30,716 nucleotides of DNA from Pollutimonas bauzanensis_A (GTDB lineage: Bacteria > Pseudomonadota > Gammaproteobacteria > Burkholderiales > Burkholderiaceae_B): assembly GCF_040393045.1 (NCBI RefSeq), contig NZ_JBEBUX010000039.1, forward strand, positions 1 to 30,716, given 5' to 3'. Within the stretch, counting starts at the first letter, position 1, and the number at the start of each line of letters is the position of its first letter. The translations under genes were made by a program, and so were the position numbers. This document shows, piece by piece, positions 14,884-23,219 of this stretch. The notes under the pieces were generated by a model. That model searched no databases. It was not told the DNA's origin and saw nothing but the letters and a program-made list of their open reading frames with translations.

Positions 14884-15438
14884 TTACAACAACCCCATCT
14901 GTAACCGTGCGGGTTCGCTGATCATCTCGCGACTCCAAGGCGGATCCCAGACCAAGTCTACCGTTACCTCTTCCACGCCATGTATGGACAACAGCTTGCT
15001 GCGCGCCTCGTCGGCGATCATGGTGCCCATGCCGCATCCTGGAGCAGTAAGCGTCATCTGTACTTCGATGCGGAATTGCTCATTGCTGGCTGGCAAGACC
15101 TTGCAGCTGTATACCAACCCCAAGTTCACGATATCGATGGGAATTTCCGGGTCGTAGCATGTCGACAAAACGCTCCAGGCGTAGTCCTCGACTGACTGAG
15201 CGGTAACCGGTCCATCGTGCCCAAGCTTTTGCTCTTCGGTCGGCTCGAACCCCAGTGCATCACCATCGATGCCCTCAATACGATACAGATTTCCTTCGAC
15301 CACCACCGTGTAGCTGCCGCCCAATTGTTGCGTAATCGTGGCAGAGCAGCCCTCTTCGATCGTCACGGGCGAACCGTATGGCACAGTAACTGCCGGGCAG
15401 TCCCGATTGACGATAACTTCTTGTCTTGCATAGCTCAT
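14884..15438 (-). CDS. sufT: Iron-sulfur assembly protein SufT
   Basis: 184 residues from ATG 15438, with AGGAG upstream. The N-terminal SufT-specific part (about 1-85) has VTIEEGCSATITQQLGGSYTV. The C-terminal MIP18/DUF59 domain (about 95-184) has DPEIPIDIVNLGLVY, MTLTAPGCGMG (conserved Cys) and LVWDPPW. SufT proteins help Fe-S cluster maturation or carrier function under high demand. It is the last gene of the SUF operon, 10 bp after sufU. A longer frame begins at 15489 inside sufU but lacks family similarity. Confidence 0.93.
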   Translation of the reverse strand: MSYARQEVIVNRDCPAVTVPYGSPVTIEEGCSATITQQLGGSYTVVVEGNLYRIEGIDGDALGFEPTEEQKLGHDGPVTAQSVEDYAWSVLSTCYDPEIPIDIVNLGLVYSCKVLPASNEQFRIEVQMTLTAPGCGMGTMIADEARSKLLSIHGVEEVTVDLVWDPPWSREMISEPARLQMGLL

Positions 15439-15448
15439 AACAGGTCTC

Positions 15449-15904
15449 CTATTCGGTACGCGCCGTATCCTGGGCCTGGGTAATGGCATTGTGCAAGGTG
15501 TGCCAGGCCAGCGTGGCGCACTTCACCCGTGCCGGAAACTCACGAACCCCGGAAAGCACCTCTAGCTTGCCAAAATCGCGCCCTTCAGGACGCGCCTCGG
15601 TAAGCATGATGTGCATATCCCGGAACAGCGTCTCGGCTTCCGCAATGGGCTTTCCCTTGACCGCTTCAGTCATCAACGACGCCGACGCTGTGGAAATCGC
15701 ACAGCCATGCCCTACAAAACTGACATCTTCGATAATGCCGTCTTTGACCTGTGCGTAGATCGTCAGTTGATCGCCGCACAAAGGGTTATGTCCGTCGGCA
15801 GTATGGCTGGCATCGGGCATCGCATGGAAGTTGCGCGGACGACGATTGTGATCGAAGATGACTTCCTGATAGAGCTCGCGTAAATCACCGTATTGTTCAG
15901 TCAT
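15449..15904 (-). CDS. sufU: SUF sulfur-transfer/scaffold protein SufU
   Basis: 151 residues from ATG 15904, overlapping the sufS stop by 8 bp. Conserved SufU/IscU-type ligands are visible: NPLCGD (Cys43, Asp45), GHGCAIS (Cys68) and RVKCATLAW (Cys129). The 18-20 residue insertion before the last Cys (around GRDFGKLEVLSGV) separates SufU from IscU. SufU takes persulfide sulfur from SufS, usually through a Zn site made of these residues, and feeds the SufBCD scaffold. No SufE or SufA gene is present, consistent with a SufU-type system. Confidence 0.95.
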   Translation of the reverse strand: MTEQYGDLRELYQEVIFDHNRRPRNFHAMPDASHTADGHNPLCGDQLTIYAQVKDGIIEDVSFVGHGCAISTASASLMTEAVKGKPIAEAETLFRDMHIMLTEARPEGRDFGKLEVLSGVREFPARVKCATLAWHTLHNAITQAQDTARTE

Positions 15905-17159
15905 CCTGAGGTCCTGTCCCAAACAGTTTTTGCGCCTTGCGCAACCCGGCGATCAGCGCATCGATATCTTCTTGCGTGTTGTACAAGGCGAACGAAGCCC
16001 GCGCTGTGCCCGGAATGCCAAAACGCGTCATCAGGGGCATGGCGCAATGATGGCCAGCCCGTATGGCAACGCCTTCCATATCCAGAATGGTGCCCAGATC
16101 ATGCGGGTGTATACCGTCGACAACAAATGACAATATGCCTGCCTTATGCGCCGCCGTGCCAATCAGGCGTATGCCTGGCAATTGCTCGAGCTGCGCTGTG
16201 GCGATTGACAGCAGGGACTGTTCGTAAGCGGCGATGACATCAAGACCAATTTCCTGCACATAGCGTATAGCGGCATCCAGGCCCACGACACCTGCAATAT
16301 TGGGAGTGCCAGCTTCAAACCGCTGAGGTACGTCCGCATAGGTGCTACGTTCAAAGCTGACGGTATGGATCATGTCGCCGCCGCCCTGCCATGGTTGCAT
16401 GTCTTTTAAAATGTCGTAACGTGCATACAGCGCGCCGATACCGGTAGGGCCATACAACTTATGGCCTGAAAAAGCGTAGAAATCGCAATCCAGCGCCTGG
16501 ACGTCAACGACTTCATGGGCAACCGCCTGAGCGCCGTCGACCAGCACCTTGGCCCCAACCTCGTGGGCCAGGCGGATCATTTCAGCAACCGGATTAATAG
16601 TCCCGAGCGCATTGGAAATATGGGTTACCCCAACCAGCCGTGTGCGCGATCCGAGCAGCGCACGATAAGAGTCCATATCCAGTTCACCGCTATCGGTGAC
16701 GGGGACCACTCGCAAAACCGCGCCGGTCCGTTCACAAAGCAACTGCCACGGCACGATATTCGAGTGGTGCTCCATGCCGGTCAGGATGATTTCGTCACCC
16801 TGCTTCAACGCCGACAAACCCCAACTGAAAGCGACCAGGTTGATGGCTTCTGTTGTGCCGCGAGTGAATACGATTTCTTCGTGGCGCGCGGCATTGAGCA
16901 AGCTGCGTACGCGCTCGCGCCCCTGCTCATACAGATCGGTAGCGTGCTGCGACAACCAGTGCACGCCCCGATGAATATTGGCATTGGACTGCTCGTAGAA
17001 CTGGCGCTCGGCTTCGATGACCTGGATCGGCTTCTGTGTTGTAGCGCCATTGTCCAGATACACCAGTCGACGGCCCTGCACGGGCCGCGACAGGATGGGG
17101 AAATCAGCCGCACGGCCTAGCACAGGCGCATGGGTGCCGAGGATTGTAGGCGCATTCAT
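15897..17159 (-). CDS. sufS: Cysteine desulfurase SufS
   Basis: 420 residues from ATG 17159 (the frame is open further upstream inside sufD, but family N-termini begin near MNAPTILG). It is a PLP-dependent class V aminotransferase-fold enzyme: YLDNGATTQKP (34-44), GTTEAINLVA (101-110), MEHHSNIVPW, DGAQAVAHE (pyridine-ring contact), SGHKLYGPTG with Schiff-base Lys234, and RAGHHCAMP with catalytic Cys372. It converts cysteine to alanine and passes persulfide sulfur to SufU. The start overlaps the sufD stop (ATGA). Confidence 0.96.
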   Translation of the reverse strand: MNAPTILGTHAPVLGRAADFPILSRPVQGRRLVYLDNGATTQKPIQVIEAERQFYEQSNANIHRGVHWLSQHATDLYEQGRERVRSLLNAARHEEIVFTRGTTEAINLVAFSWGLSALKQGDEIILTGMEHHSNIVPWQLLCERTGAVLRVVPVTDSGELDMDSYRALLGSRTRLVGVTHISNALGTINPVAEMIRLAHEVGAKVLVDGAQAVAHEVVDVQALDCDFYAFSGHKLYGPTGIGALYARYDILKDMQPWQGGGDMIHTVSFERSTYADVPQRFEAGTPNIAGVVGLDAAIRYVQEIGLDVIAAYEQSLLSIATAQLEQLPGIRLIGTAAHKAGILSFVVDGIHPHDLGTILDMEGVAIRAGHHCAMPLMTRFGIPGTARASFALYNTQEDIDALIAGLRKAQKLFGTGPQDD

Positions 17160-18463
17160 GCCGGCTCCCCTACCTGTGCCTCTCCGGGCAGCAGCATGCG
17201 TATGGCGTCGGCTACCCGTTCGCGTACCGAAGCGATTTCTATTCTTTCGAGCGCCTGCGCCGCAAACGCATAGGTCAGCAGATTGCGGGCGTCGGCTTCG
17301 TTCATGCCGCGAGTACGCAAATAGAACATGCTTTCTTCGCTGATTTGGCCAACGGTGGCGCCGTGCGCGCATTTAACGTCATCAGCATAGATTTCAAGCT
17401 CCGGCCGCGCGTCCGCCTTGGCAAGACGCGACAGCAACAAGCTGTCGGACCGCTGTACGGCATCTGTACCATCGGCTCCCGGGGAAACCAGGATACGTCC
17501 ACCAAATACCCCGCGGGCTGTGTCGGCGAGTATGCCGCGATAGTATTCCCGACTGACGCCATGCGGCTGCGCATGACCAATCAAGGTATGGTGGTCTACA
17601 TGGCGCCGCCCATCGACGTAGTACAAACCATTGAGCAAGGTTTCGCAGCGCTGGCCGGTAAACGTAGTCACGATATCGTGCCGGGCCAAACGCGCGCCAA
17701 ACGACATCGAGTGAGAATTGAAAACAGAACCCTTGGCCTGCTCGACATCGAGTATGCCAAGGTGGAAAGCCTGTTCAGTTTCCTGCTGCAGCTTGATATG
17801 GGTAATACGGGCGTCCGGCGCCAAGTTCGCGCGGGTAACGGTATTCGTAAGGGTAGTACTGCTGCCCTGTCCGATGTAATGCTCGACGATGTCGGCTGCA
17901 GCGCCCGCGTCAGCCTGAATGATATTGCGCGGAAAACTTGCTGCCTGTTCGCTTGCTGCAATAAACACCAAATGAATGGGCTGTTCCAGCACTACCCCGC
18001 GCGCCAGGCGAATAAAAGCGCCATCCGACATCAACGCCAGATTCAAGGCAGCGATGCTGGAACCCTGGCGTTCGTTACCGAAGCCGTCTTGTACATGATC
18101 AGGTGCATCGACCAAGGCCTGCGACAAGGCGCGCACTTCAGCGCCTGCCGGCAGTGCGCCGACATCCGATAGTTCGGGCGCATACAAACCATCGACAAAC
18201 ACCAGCCAATGCCCAGGCTCGCCCTGGCGCACGGCTTGCGCCTGCGCCTGCGCAGAAGCCTTGGCTGCCGGCAAGAACGTTTGTTGTGCTAGCGTGGCAA
18301 GCGACGTGTGGCGCCAGCTTTCCTGTTTGGTGGAAGGCCAGCCTTCGTCCGCAAAACGCTCGATAGCCCGCTTGCGCATAGCGGCAAGCCAAGGCACATT
18401 GGCGCCTGCAAAACCCTGCTCGCGCGCCGTAAAATCGCCCACCCAGGTTTGTGCAGTGGTCAT
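17156..18463 (-). CDS. sufD: Fe-S assembly complex subunit SufD
   Basis: 435 residues, a SufB/SufD-family beta-helix protein. Recognisable parts are the N-terminal PSTKQESWRHTSL, the central HLGILDVEQAKGSVFNSHSMS and the C-terminal core DDVKCAHGATVGQISEESMFYLRTRGM, which contains the His equivalent to E. coli SufD His360. SufD pairs with SufB and SufC in the SufBC2D scaffold that builds clusters. ATG 18463 overlaps the sufC stop by 4 bp, and its own stop overlaps sufS. Confidence 0.95.
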   Translation of the reverse strand: MTTAQTWVGDFTAREQGFAGANVPWLAAMRKRAIERFADEGWPSTKQESWRHTSLATLAQQTFLPAAKASAQAQAQAVRQGEPGHWLVFVDGLYAPELSDVGALPAGAEVRALSQALVDAPDHVQDGFGNERQGSSIAALNLALMSDGAFIRLARGVVLEQPIHLVFIAASEQAASFPRNIIQADAGAAADIVEHYIGQGSSTTLTNTVTRANLAPDARITHIKLQQETEQAFHLGILDVEQAKGSVFNSHSMSFGARLARHDIVTTFTGQRCETLLNGLYYVDGRRHVDHHTLIGHAQPHGVSREYYRGILADTARGVFGGRILVSPGADGTDAVQRSDSLLLSRLAKADARPELEIYADDVKCAHGATVGQISEESMFYLRTRGMNEADARNLLTYAFAAQALERIEIASVRERVADAIRMLLPGEAQVGEPA

Positions 18464-19227
18464 GCCGCGGCTCCTTGGCCGGGTGCGCCGTCCTTAATCC
18501 AGCCGTAGCCGCGCTCTTCAAGCTCCAGGGCGAGCTCGCGGCCGCCTGAACGAACGATTTGACCGCCCGACAGCACATGCACGAAATCGGGAACGATATA
18601 GTCAAGCAAGCGTTGGTAGTGGGTAATGACAATGAGCCCGCGCTCCGGAGAGCGCAAGCGATTTACGCCGTCGGCCACGACCTTCAAGGCGTCGATATCA
18701 AGACCGGAATCGGTTTCATCCAGAATTGCCAGCTTGGGCTCGAGCAAAGTCATTTGCAGTATTTCGTTGCGCTTTTTCTCGCCGCCGGAAAAGCCTTCGT
18801 TGACCGAGCGATACAAAAACTCTTCCTTCATGCCCACGGCTTTCATTTCGCTTTTAACGCGTTTAAGGAAATCCATGGCATCCAGCTCGGGCAGGCCTTG
18901 GTGGCGGCGCACAGCATTGACAGCGGCTTTCAGGAAATACGCGTTCGAAACCCCTGGGATTTCGATGGGATATTGGAAGGCCATGAACAAGCCCGAGCGA
19001 GCACGCTCTTCGATAGGCATGGCCAACAGGTCTTGCCCCATCCAGTCCACCGAACCACTTTCCACTGTGTAGCTTTCGCGTCCTGCCAACACCTGCGACA
19101 GCGTGCTTTTACCGGAACCATTGGGTCCCATGATGGCATGCACCTCGCCTGCATTCACTGTTAAGTTCAAACCACGCAGAATCGACTTATTCTCGACCGA
19201 GGCGTGCAAATCTTTAATATTCAGCAT
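18460..19227 (-). CDS. sufC: Fe-S assembly ATPase SufC
   Basis: 255 residues, full-length ABC-type ATPase. Walker A GPNGSGKST (34-42), Q-loop FQYPIEIPGV (84-93), signature FSGGEKKRNEI (146-156) and Walker B LAILDETDSGLD (167-178) are all intact. SufC drives conformational change of the SufB-SufD scaffold. ATG 19227 follows AAGGAG, and the gap from the sufB stop is 12 bp. Confidence 0.97.
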   Translation of the reverse strand: MLNIKDLHASVENKSILRGLNLTVNAGEVHAIMGPNGSGKSTLSQVLAGRESYTVESGSVDWMGQDLLAMPIEERARSGLFMAFQYPIEIPGVSNAYFLKAAVNAVRRHQGLPELDAMDFLKRVKSEMKAVGMKEEFLYRSVNEGFSGGEKKRNEILQMTLLEPKLAILDETDSGLDIDALKVVADGVNRLRSPERGLIVITHYQRLLDYIVPDFVHVLSGGQIVRSGGRELALELEERGYGWIKDGAPGQGAAA

Positions 19228-19239
19228 TCTTACTTCTCC

Positions 19240-20727
19240 TTAACCTACGCTGCCTTCAAGACTTACGCCGAGCAGGTTTTGAGCCTCGACTGCAAATTCC
19301 ATTGGCAATTCCTTGAAAACTTCTTTGCAAAATCCATTCACTATCATCGATACCGCATCTTCGGCCGACAAGCCGCGCTGCATGGCGTAGAAAAGCTGGT
19401 CTTCGCCGATACGCGATGCGGTCGCTTCGTGCTCGACACTGGCCGACGGGTTCTGGACTTCGATAGTGGGAAAGGTATGAGCCGCACAACGTTTACCTAT
19501 CAGCAGTGAATCGCACTGTGTATAGTTTCGTGCGTTTTCCGCCTTGGGCGTCATGCGAACCAGGCCGCGGAAAGTATTGCTGCCATGGCCCGCCGAAATG
19601 CCCTTGGAAATGATGGTGCTGCGCGTATTGCGGCCCATGTGTATCATTTTCGAGCCTGTATCGGCCTGCTGTCTGTGGTTGCTAAGCGCCACCGAATAAA
19701 ACTCGCCTACAGAGTCATCGCCGCGCAGGATAACGCTGGGGTACTTCCATGTAATGGATGACCCTGTCTCGACCTGCGTCCAGGAAATATGCGAACGTGC
19801 ACCGCGACAGTCGCCGCGCTTGGTAACGAAGTTATAAATGCCGCCTTTGCCGTCTTTATCGCCGGGATACCAGTTTTGAACCGTTGAATACTTGATCTTG
19901 GCGTCGTCCAGCGCGACCAGTTCCACGACAGCCGCGTGCAACTGGTTTTCGTCGCGCATCGGGGCCGTACAGCCTTCAAGGTAGCTGACCGAAGCCCCTT
20001 CCTCGGCAATGATGAGGGTACGTTCAAACTGTCCGGTGTCTATCGCGTTGATGCGGAAGTAAGTCGATAATTCCATGGGGCAGCGCACGCCTTTGGGAAT
20101 ATAGACAAACGAGCCATCGGAAAACACGGCGGAATTCAAAGCGGCATAATAATTGTCGCTGGTCGGCACTACCGTACCCAAGTATTTGCGTACCAGGTCC
20201 GGGTGCTCCCGGACGGCTTCCGAGAACGAACAGAAAATAACACCCACTTCGGCCAGCTGCTTGCGAAAGGTAGTGGCTACCGATACGGAATCGAAAACCG
20301 CGTCAACGGCAACACCGGCAAGACGGGCCCGTTCATGCAAGGGAACGCCCAATTTTTCGTAGGTGCGCAATAGTTCGGGGTCGACTTCGTCCAGGCTTTT
20401 AGGGCCGTCTTTTTTCTTCGGGGCCGAGTAATAGCTGATATCCTGGAAATCAATGCGTGGAAAGCTGACCTGTGCCCATTCCGGCAGGCTCATGGTGAGC
20501 CAGTGGCGATAGGCTGCAAGACGCCATTCCAGCATGAACTCAGGCTCATTCTTTTTAGCTGACAATAAGCGTATGGTGTCTTCAGACAGGCCTTTAGGAA
20601 TAGTGTCTGACTCAATATCCGTGACAAAGCCAGCCGAATACTCGCGATCCAGAAACGAATCAATCTTGTCGTTCAAGGTCTCTGGTCGTTCAACTACGGT
20701 AGCGATTTTTTCGGTTACGGTATTCAT
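19240..20727 (-). CDS. sufB: Fe-S cluster scaffold SufB
   Basis: 495 residues from ATG 20727, the same as E. coli SufB. An upstream ATG at 20742 has no ribosome site, whereas ATG 20727 has GGAG and overlaps the regulator stop (ATGA), so it is preferred. Landmarks are the N-terminal GLSEDTIRLLSAKKNEPEFM, SDNYYAALNSAVFSDGSFVY, YLEGCTAPMRDENQLHAAVVELVAL and the C-terminal SVEHEATASRIGEDQLFYAMQRGLS. SufB is the main assembly site of nascent clusters and works with SufC and SufD. Confidence 0.97.
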   Translation of the reverse strand: MNTVTEKIATVVERPETLNDKIDSFLDREYSAGFVTDIESDTIPKGLSEDTIRLLSAKKNEPEFMLEWRLAAYRHWLTMSLPEWAQVSFPRIDFQDISYYSAPKKKDGPKSLDEVDPELLRTYEKLGVPLHERARLAGVAVDAVFDSVSVATTFRKQLAEVGVIFCSFSEAVREHPDLVRKYLGTVVPTSDNYYAALNSAVFSDGSFVYIPKGVRCPMELSTYFRINAIDTGQFERTLIIAEEGASVSYLEGCTAPMRDENQLHAAVVELVALDDAKIKYSTVQNWYPGDKDGKGGIYNFVTKRGDCRGARSHISWTQVETGSSITWKYPSVILRGDDSVGEFYSVALSNHRQQADTGSKMIHMGRNTRSTIISKGISAGHGSNTFRGLVRMTPKAENARNYTQCDSLLIGKRCAAHTFPTIEVQNPSASVEHEATASRIGEDQLFYAMQRGLSAEDAVSMIVNGFCKEVFKELPMEFAVEAQNLLGVSLEGSVG

Positions 20728-21221
20728 TCTGGGAAACTCCATGTCGTGGGCTGTGCCGTTCGGGCTCTGACTTTTGGTTCAGGTAGAGATTGCGCAATCA
20801 GGGGGAATTGAATTGGCGTGGGGCTGAGCATGTCGGCGACGCTGACATTTTCAAGCGTACTACGAAGAATCGCATTGATACGCTGCCAATTGGTGCGTAT
20901 GTGGCAACCGGCTTCAACGCTGCATGCCCCTGGCGTCGAGGCGCATTCGGTAAGGCCAAACGGCTGATCTTCAAGAGCGTCTATAATGTGCGCAATACTG
21001 ATGTCGCGAGCAGGCCGCCCCAGCACATAACCGCCGCGCGCACCCCGGCTGCTTTTTACCAATTCGTGCTGGCCCAACAGCTTCAGCACTTTACTGACAG
21101 TGGGCTGGCCCAGGCCTAGCGTGGCGGCAAGATCAGCAGCACTGAACACACGGTCGGGACTTCCGGCCATGTAAGTAAGCACTAAAGTGCCGTAGTCAAT
21201 GATTTTGCTGATACGCAGCAT
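20724..21221 (-). CDS. Rrf2-family SUF operon regulator (SufR/IscR-like)
   Basis: 165 residues. The N-terminal winged helix-turn-helix (about 1-75) has LRISKIIDYGTLVLTYMA, LAATLGLGQPTVSKVLKLL and SSRGARGGYVLGRP. Three Cys ligands follow at Cys93, Cys100 and Cys106 (C-x6-C-x5-C), close to the IscR arrangement, so the protein probably senses Fe-S cluster status. It is the first gene of the SUF operon and overlaps sufB by 4 bp. A perfect palindrome sits over its promoter, which suggests autorepression of the whole operon. Confidence 0.92.
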   Translation of the reverse strand: MLRISKIIDYGTLVLTYMAGSPDRVFSAADLAATLGLGQPTVSKVLKLLGQHELVKSSRGARGGYVLGRPARDISIAHIIDALEDQPFGLTECASTPGACSVEAGCHIRTNWQRINAILRSTLENVSVADMLSPTPIQFPLIAQSLPEPKVRARTAQPTTWSFPE

Positions 21222-21252
21222 CTACGCATTCTCCCGATTCGATACGTCAAAC

Positions 21253-21285
21253 CATATAGTACCTATTTAGTACTATATGTGTCAA
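21253..21285 (-). promoter_or_regulatory. SUF operon promoter with overlapping palindrome
   Basis: On the minus strand, a consensus -35 TTGACA (21285-21280) is followed after 18 bp by TACTAT (21261-21256) as -10. The arms CATATAGTAC (21253-21262) and GTACTATATG (21270-21279) form a perfect 10-bp inverted repeat with a 7-bp centre CTATTTA, filling the spacer and the -10. This is the expected layout for repression by the Rrf2 regulator encoded immediately downstream (ATG at 21221). Confidence 0.75.
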
Positions 21286-21370
21286 ACCGGTGTGCCCTGA
21301 TGACGTTGCCAGGGGCGTAGCGCGTGAAGCCGAAACAGCCCCCGACACACCCCCGCCTTTCTCAAGAACG

Positions 21371-21392
21371 AAAAACCGCCGCCACCTCGGCT
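21371..21392 (-). terminator. Weak terminator candidate after the ABC exporter
   Basis: Reading the minus strand just after the exporter stop, GCCG and CGGC form a short stem around a 6-nt loop, followed by GG and five T. The 4-bp stem is weak, so some readthrough from the exporter operon into the SUF operon is possible. Confidence 0.3.
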
Positions 21393-21401
21393 AAAAATGC
21401 T

Positions 21402-23219
21402 CTAGTGTGCAATGTCGCCATCATTGATCTTGTCGACCGCATCATCCTGCCCAGCCTGCTGCAACGCCCACATCTGGGCATACCGCCCTCCTTTGGCCAC
21501 CAAGTCCCAATGAGAGCCCTGCTCGAGCACCTTGCCGTGATCCAGCACGATAATTTCATCGGCATCGACAATAGTGGAAAGACGGTGGGCAATGATCAAC
21601 GTTGTCCGATCCTTGGCAATTTGCCTCAATTCTTCTTGAATGGCGCGTTCGGTACGAGTATCCAGCGCACTGGTGGCCTCATCCAGAATAAGGATAGGCG
21701 GATTTTTCAATAAAGTACGGGCAATGGCGACACGCTGTTTTTCGCCGCCGGACAATTTCAATCCACGCTCACCCACTTGCGTTTGATACCCCTCCGGCAG
21801 ACTCATGACGAAATCATGGATGCTGGCAGCCTTGGCTGCCTGGAAAATTTCGTCTTGTGTCGCTTCGGGATTGCCATAAGCAATGTTGTACAAGATGCTA
21901 TCGTTGAACAGCACCGTATCTTGCGGGACGATGCCAATATGATGACGCAGGCTGGATTGGGTCATGTCACGAATGTCGACGCCATTAATTGTAATTGCGC
22001 CCGCGTTCACATCGTAGAAACGGAATAACAAGCGTGATAACGTGGACTTCCCGGCGCCCGACGACCCCACGACAGCCAGCGTCTTACCCGCCGGAATAAC
22101 AAAATTGACGTCAAACAGTATCTGGCGATTCGACTCATAGCCGAAATCGACATGGCGAAATGCGATCGCGGCCTGTGAAGTTTGTAGTGGCTTCGCGTCA
22201 GCGCGATCGGCAACTTCCTGGCCTTGCTCCATCAAGCCGAACATACGTTCCATATCGGCCAGCGCATGCTTGATTTCGCGGTAGACAAACCCCAGGAAAT
22301 TCAGCGGCGCATACAACTGGGTCAGGTAGGCCGAAACCAGAACGACGTCGCCCACCGACATGGTCTTGTTGACCACGCCTTCAGCCGATAGCCACAGCAA
22401 CAACGTTATACCCACCGTAATGATGACGCCCTGCCCCATGTTCAGGAAATTCAGCGACACCTGGTTCTTGACCGCCGAGTCCACCCACTTGCCCAGGTTC
22501 GTGTCATAGCGATCGAGTTCGTAAGCCTCATTACCAAAATACTTGACAGTTTCATAGTTGATCAACGCATCTATGGCTTTGCTGTTGGCTTTGCTGTCCA
22601 GGTCATTCATGCTGCGCCGGTAGACCATGCGCTTTTCCGTCACGAACAAGGTAAACAACACATACGAGGTTATCGTGCCTAGCGTCACCAAGGCAAAGCT
22701 AAAGTCGTAGCGCCACAGCAAAATGGCTGCCACCATGCCGATCTCCAGCAAGGTCGGCAAAATATTGAACACCATGAAATTAAGCAGAAAGCCTATGCCT
22801 TTGGTGCCACGTTCAATATCCCGGCTTAACCCACCCGTTTGACGCTGCATATGAAACCGCAAAGACAACGCGAACAAGTGCTTGAACAATTGCGCCGCGA
22901 TGCGCCGTATGGACCCTTGCGTGACGCGCGCAAACAAAGCGTCGCGCAGCTCTCCGAACACACCTGACGCCAGGCGGGCAAACCCATAGCCCAGCAAGGC
23001 CGCCACCGGTAATATCATCAGCGTCGCCGGCAGACTGAGCTTATCGACAATATCCTTCAAAAACAGCGGCAAAATAACACTCGCCACCTTGGCTGCAACA
23101 AGGCAAGCCAACGCCGCCATCACCCGCCATTTAAACTGCCATACATAAGGCAATAGCGACTTGATGGTTTGGATATCGTTGCGGCGCGCAGGAGCTGGGC
23201 CCCGATGGGTGAATCTCAT
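21402..23219 (-). CDS. Atm1-type ABC exporter (fused permease-ATPase)
   Basis: 605 residues: six membrane helices (about 32-325) followed by one ATPase domain. The motif LINYETVKYFGNE (219-231) is the hallmark of the Atm1/ABCB7/HMT1 group, and NMGQ (260-263) resembles the glutathione-contact Asn-x-x-Gln of bacterial Atm1. The ATPase has Walker A GSSGAGKS (385-392), Q-loop Gln433, signature LSGGEKQR (489-496), Walker B ILILDE (509-514) and H-loop His545. Members export glutathione-linked sulfur or metal species, linking them to Fe-S biogenesis and metal tolerance. Its place just upstream of the SUF operon fits that role. The ATG at 23219 overlaps the acyltransferase stop by 4 bp. Confidence 0.9.
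   Translation of the reverse strand: MRFTHRGPAPARRNDIQTIKSLLPYVWQFKWRVMAALACLVAAKVASVILPLFLKDIVDKLSLPATLMILPVAALLGYGFARLASGVFGELRDALFARVTQGSIRRIAAQLFKHLFALSLRFHMQRQTGGLSRDIERGTKGIGFLLNFMVFNILPTLLEIGMVAAILLWRYDFSFALVTLGTITSYVLFTLFVTEKRMVYRRSMNDLDSKANSKAIDALINYETVKYFGNEAYELDRYDTNLGKWVDSAVKNQVSLNFLNMGQGVIITVGITLLLWLSAEGVVNKTMSVGDVVLVSAYLTQLYAPLNFLGFVYREIKHALADMERMFGLMEQGQEVADRADAKPLQTSQAAIAFRHVDFGYESNRQILFDVNFVIPAGKTLAVVGSSGAGKSTLSRLLFRFYDVNAGAITINGVDIRDMTQSSLRHHIGIVPQDTVLFNDSILYNIAYGNPEATQDEIFQAAKAASIHDFVMSLPEGYQTQVGERGLKLSGGEKQRVAIARTLLKNPPILILDEATSALDTRTERAIQEELRQIAKDRTTLIIAHRLSTIVDADEIIVLDHGKVLEQGSHWDLVAKGGRYAQMWALQQAGQDDAVDKINDGDIAH

Noticed and set aside
16577..16590. ATCATTT inside sufS and similar matches in sufB as further regulator sites
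   Set aside because: The 7-mer is short enough to occur by chance in 30 kb, lies in coding sequence, and does not extend to the rest of the 19-bp motif.
16515..17120. 201-codon plus-strand ORF opposite sufS
   Set aside because: Shadow of the conserved sufS coding sequence; no domain or ribosome site.
17345..18172. 275-codon plus-strand ORF opposite sufD
   Set aside because: SufD is unambiguous on the other strand and the plus-strand protein matches no family known to me.
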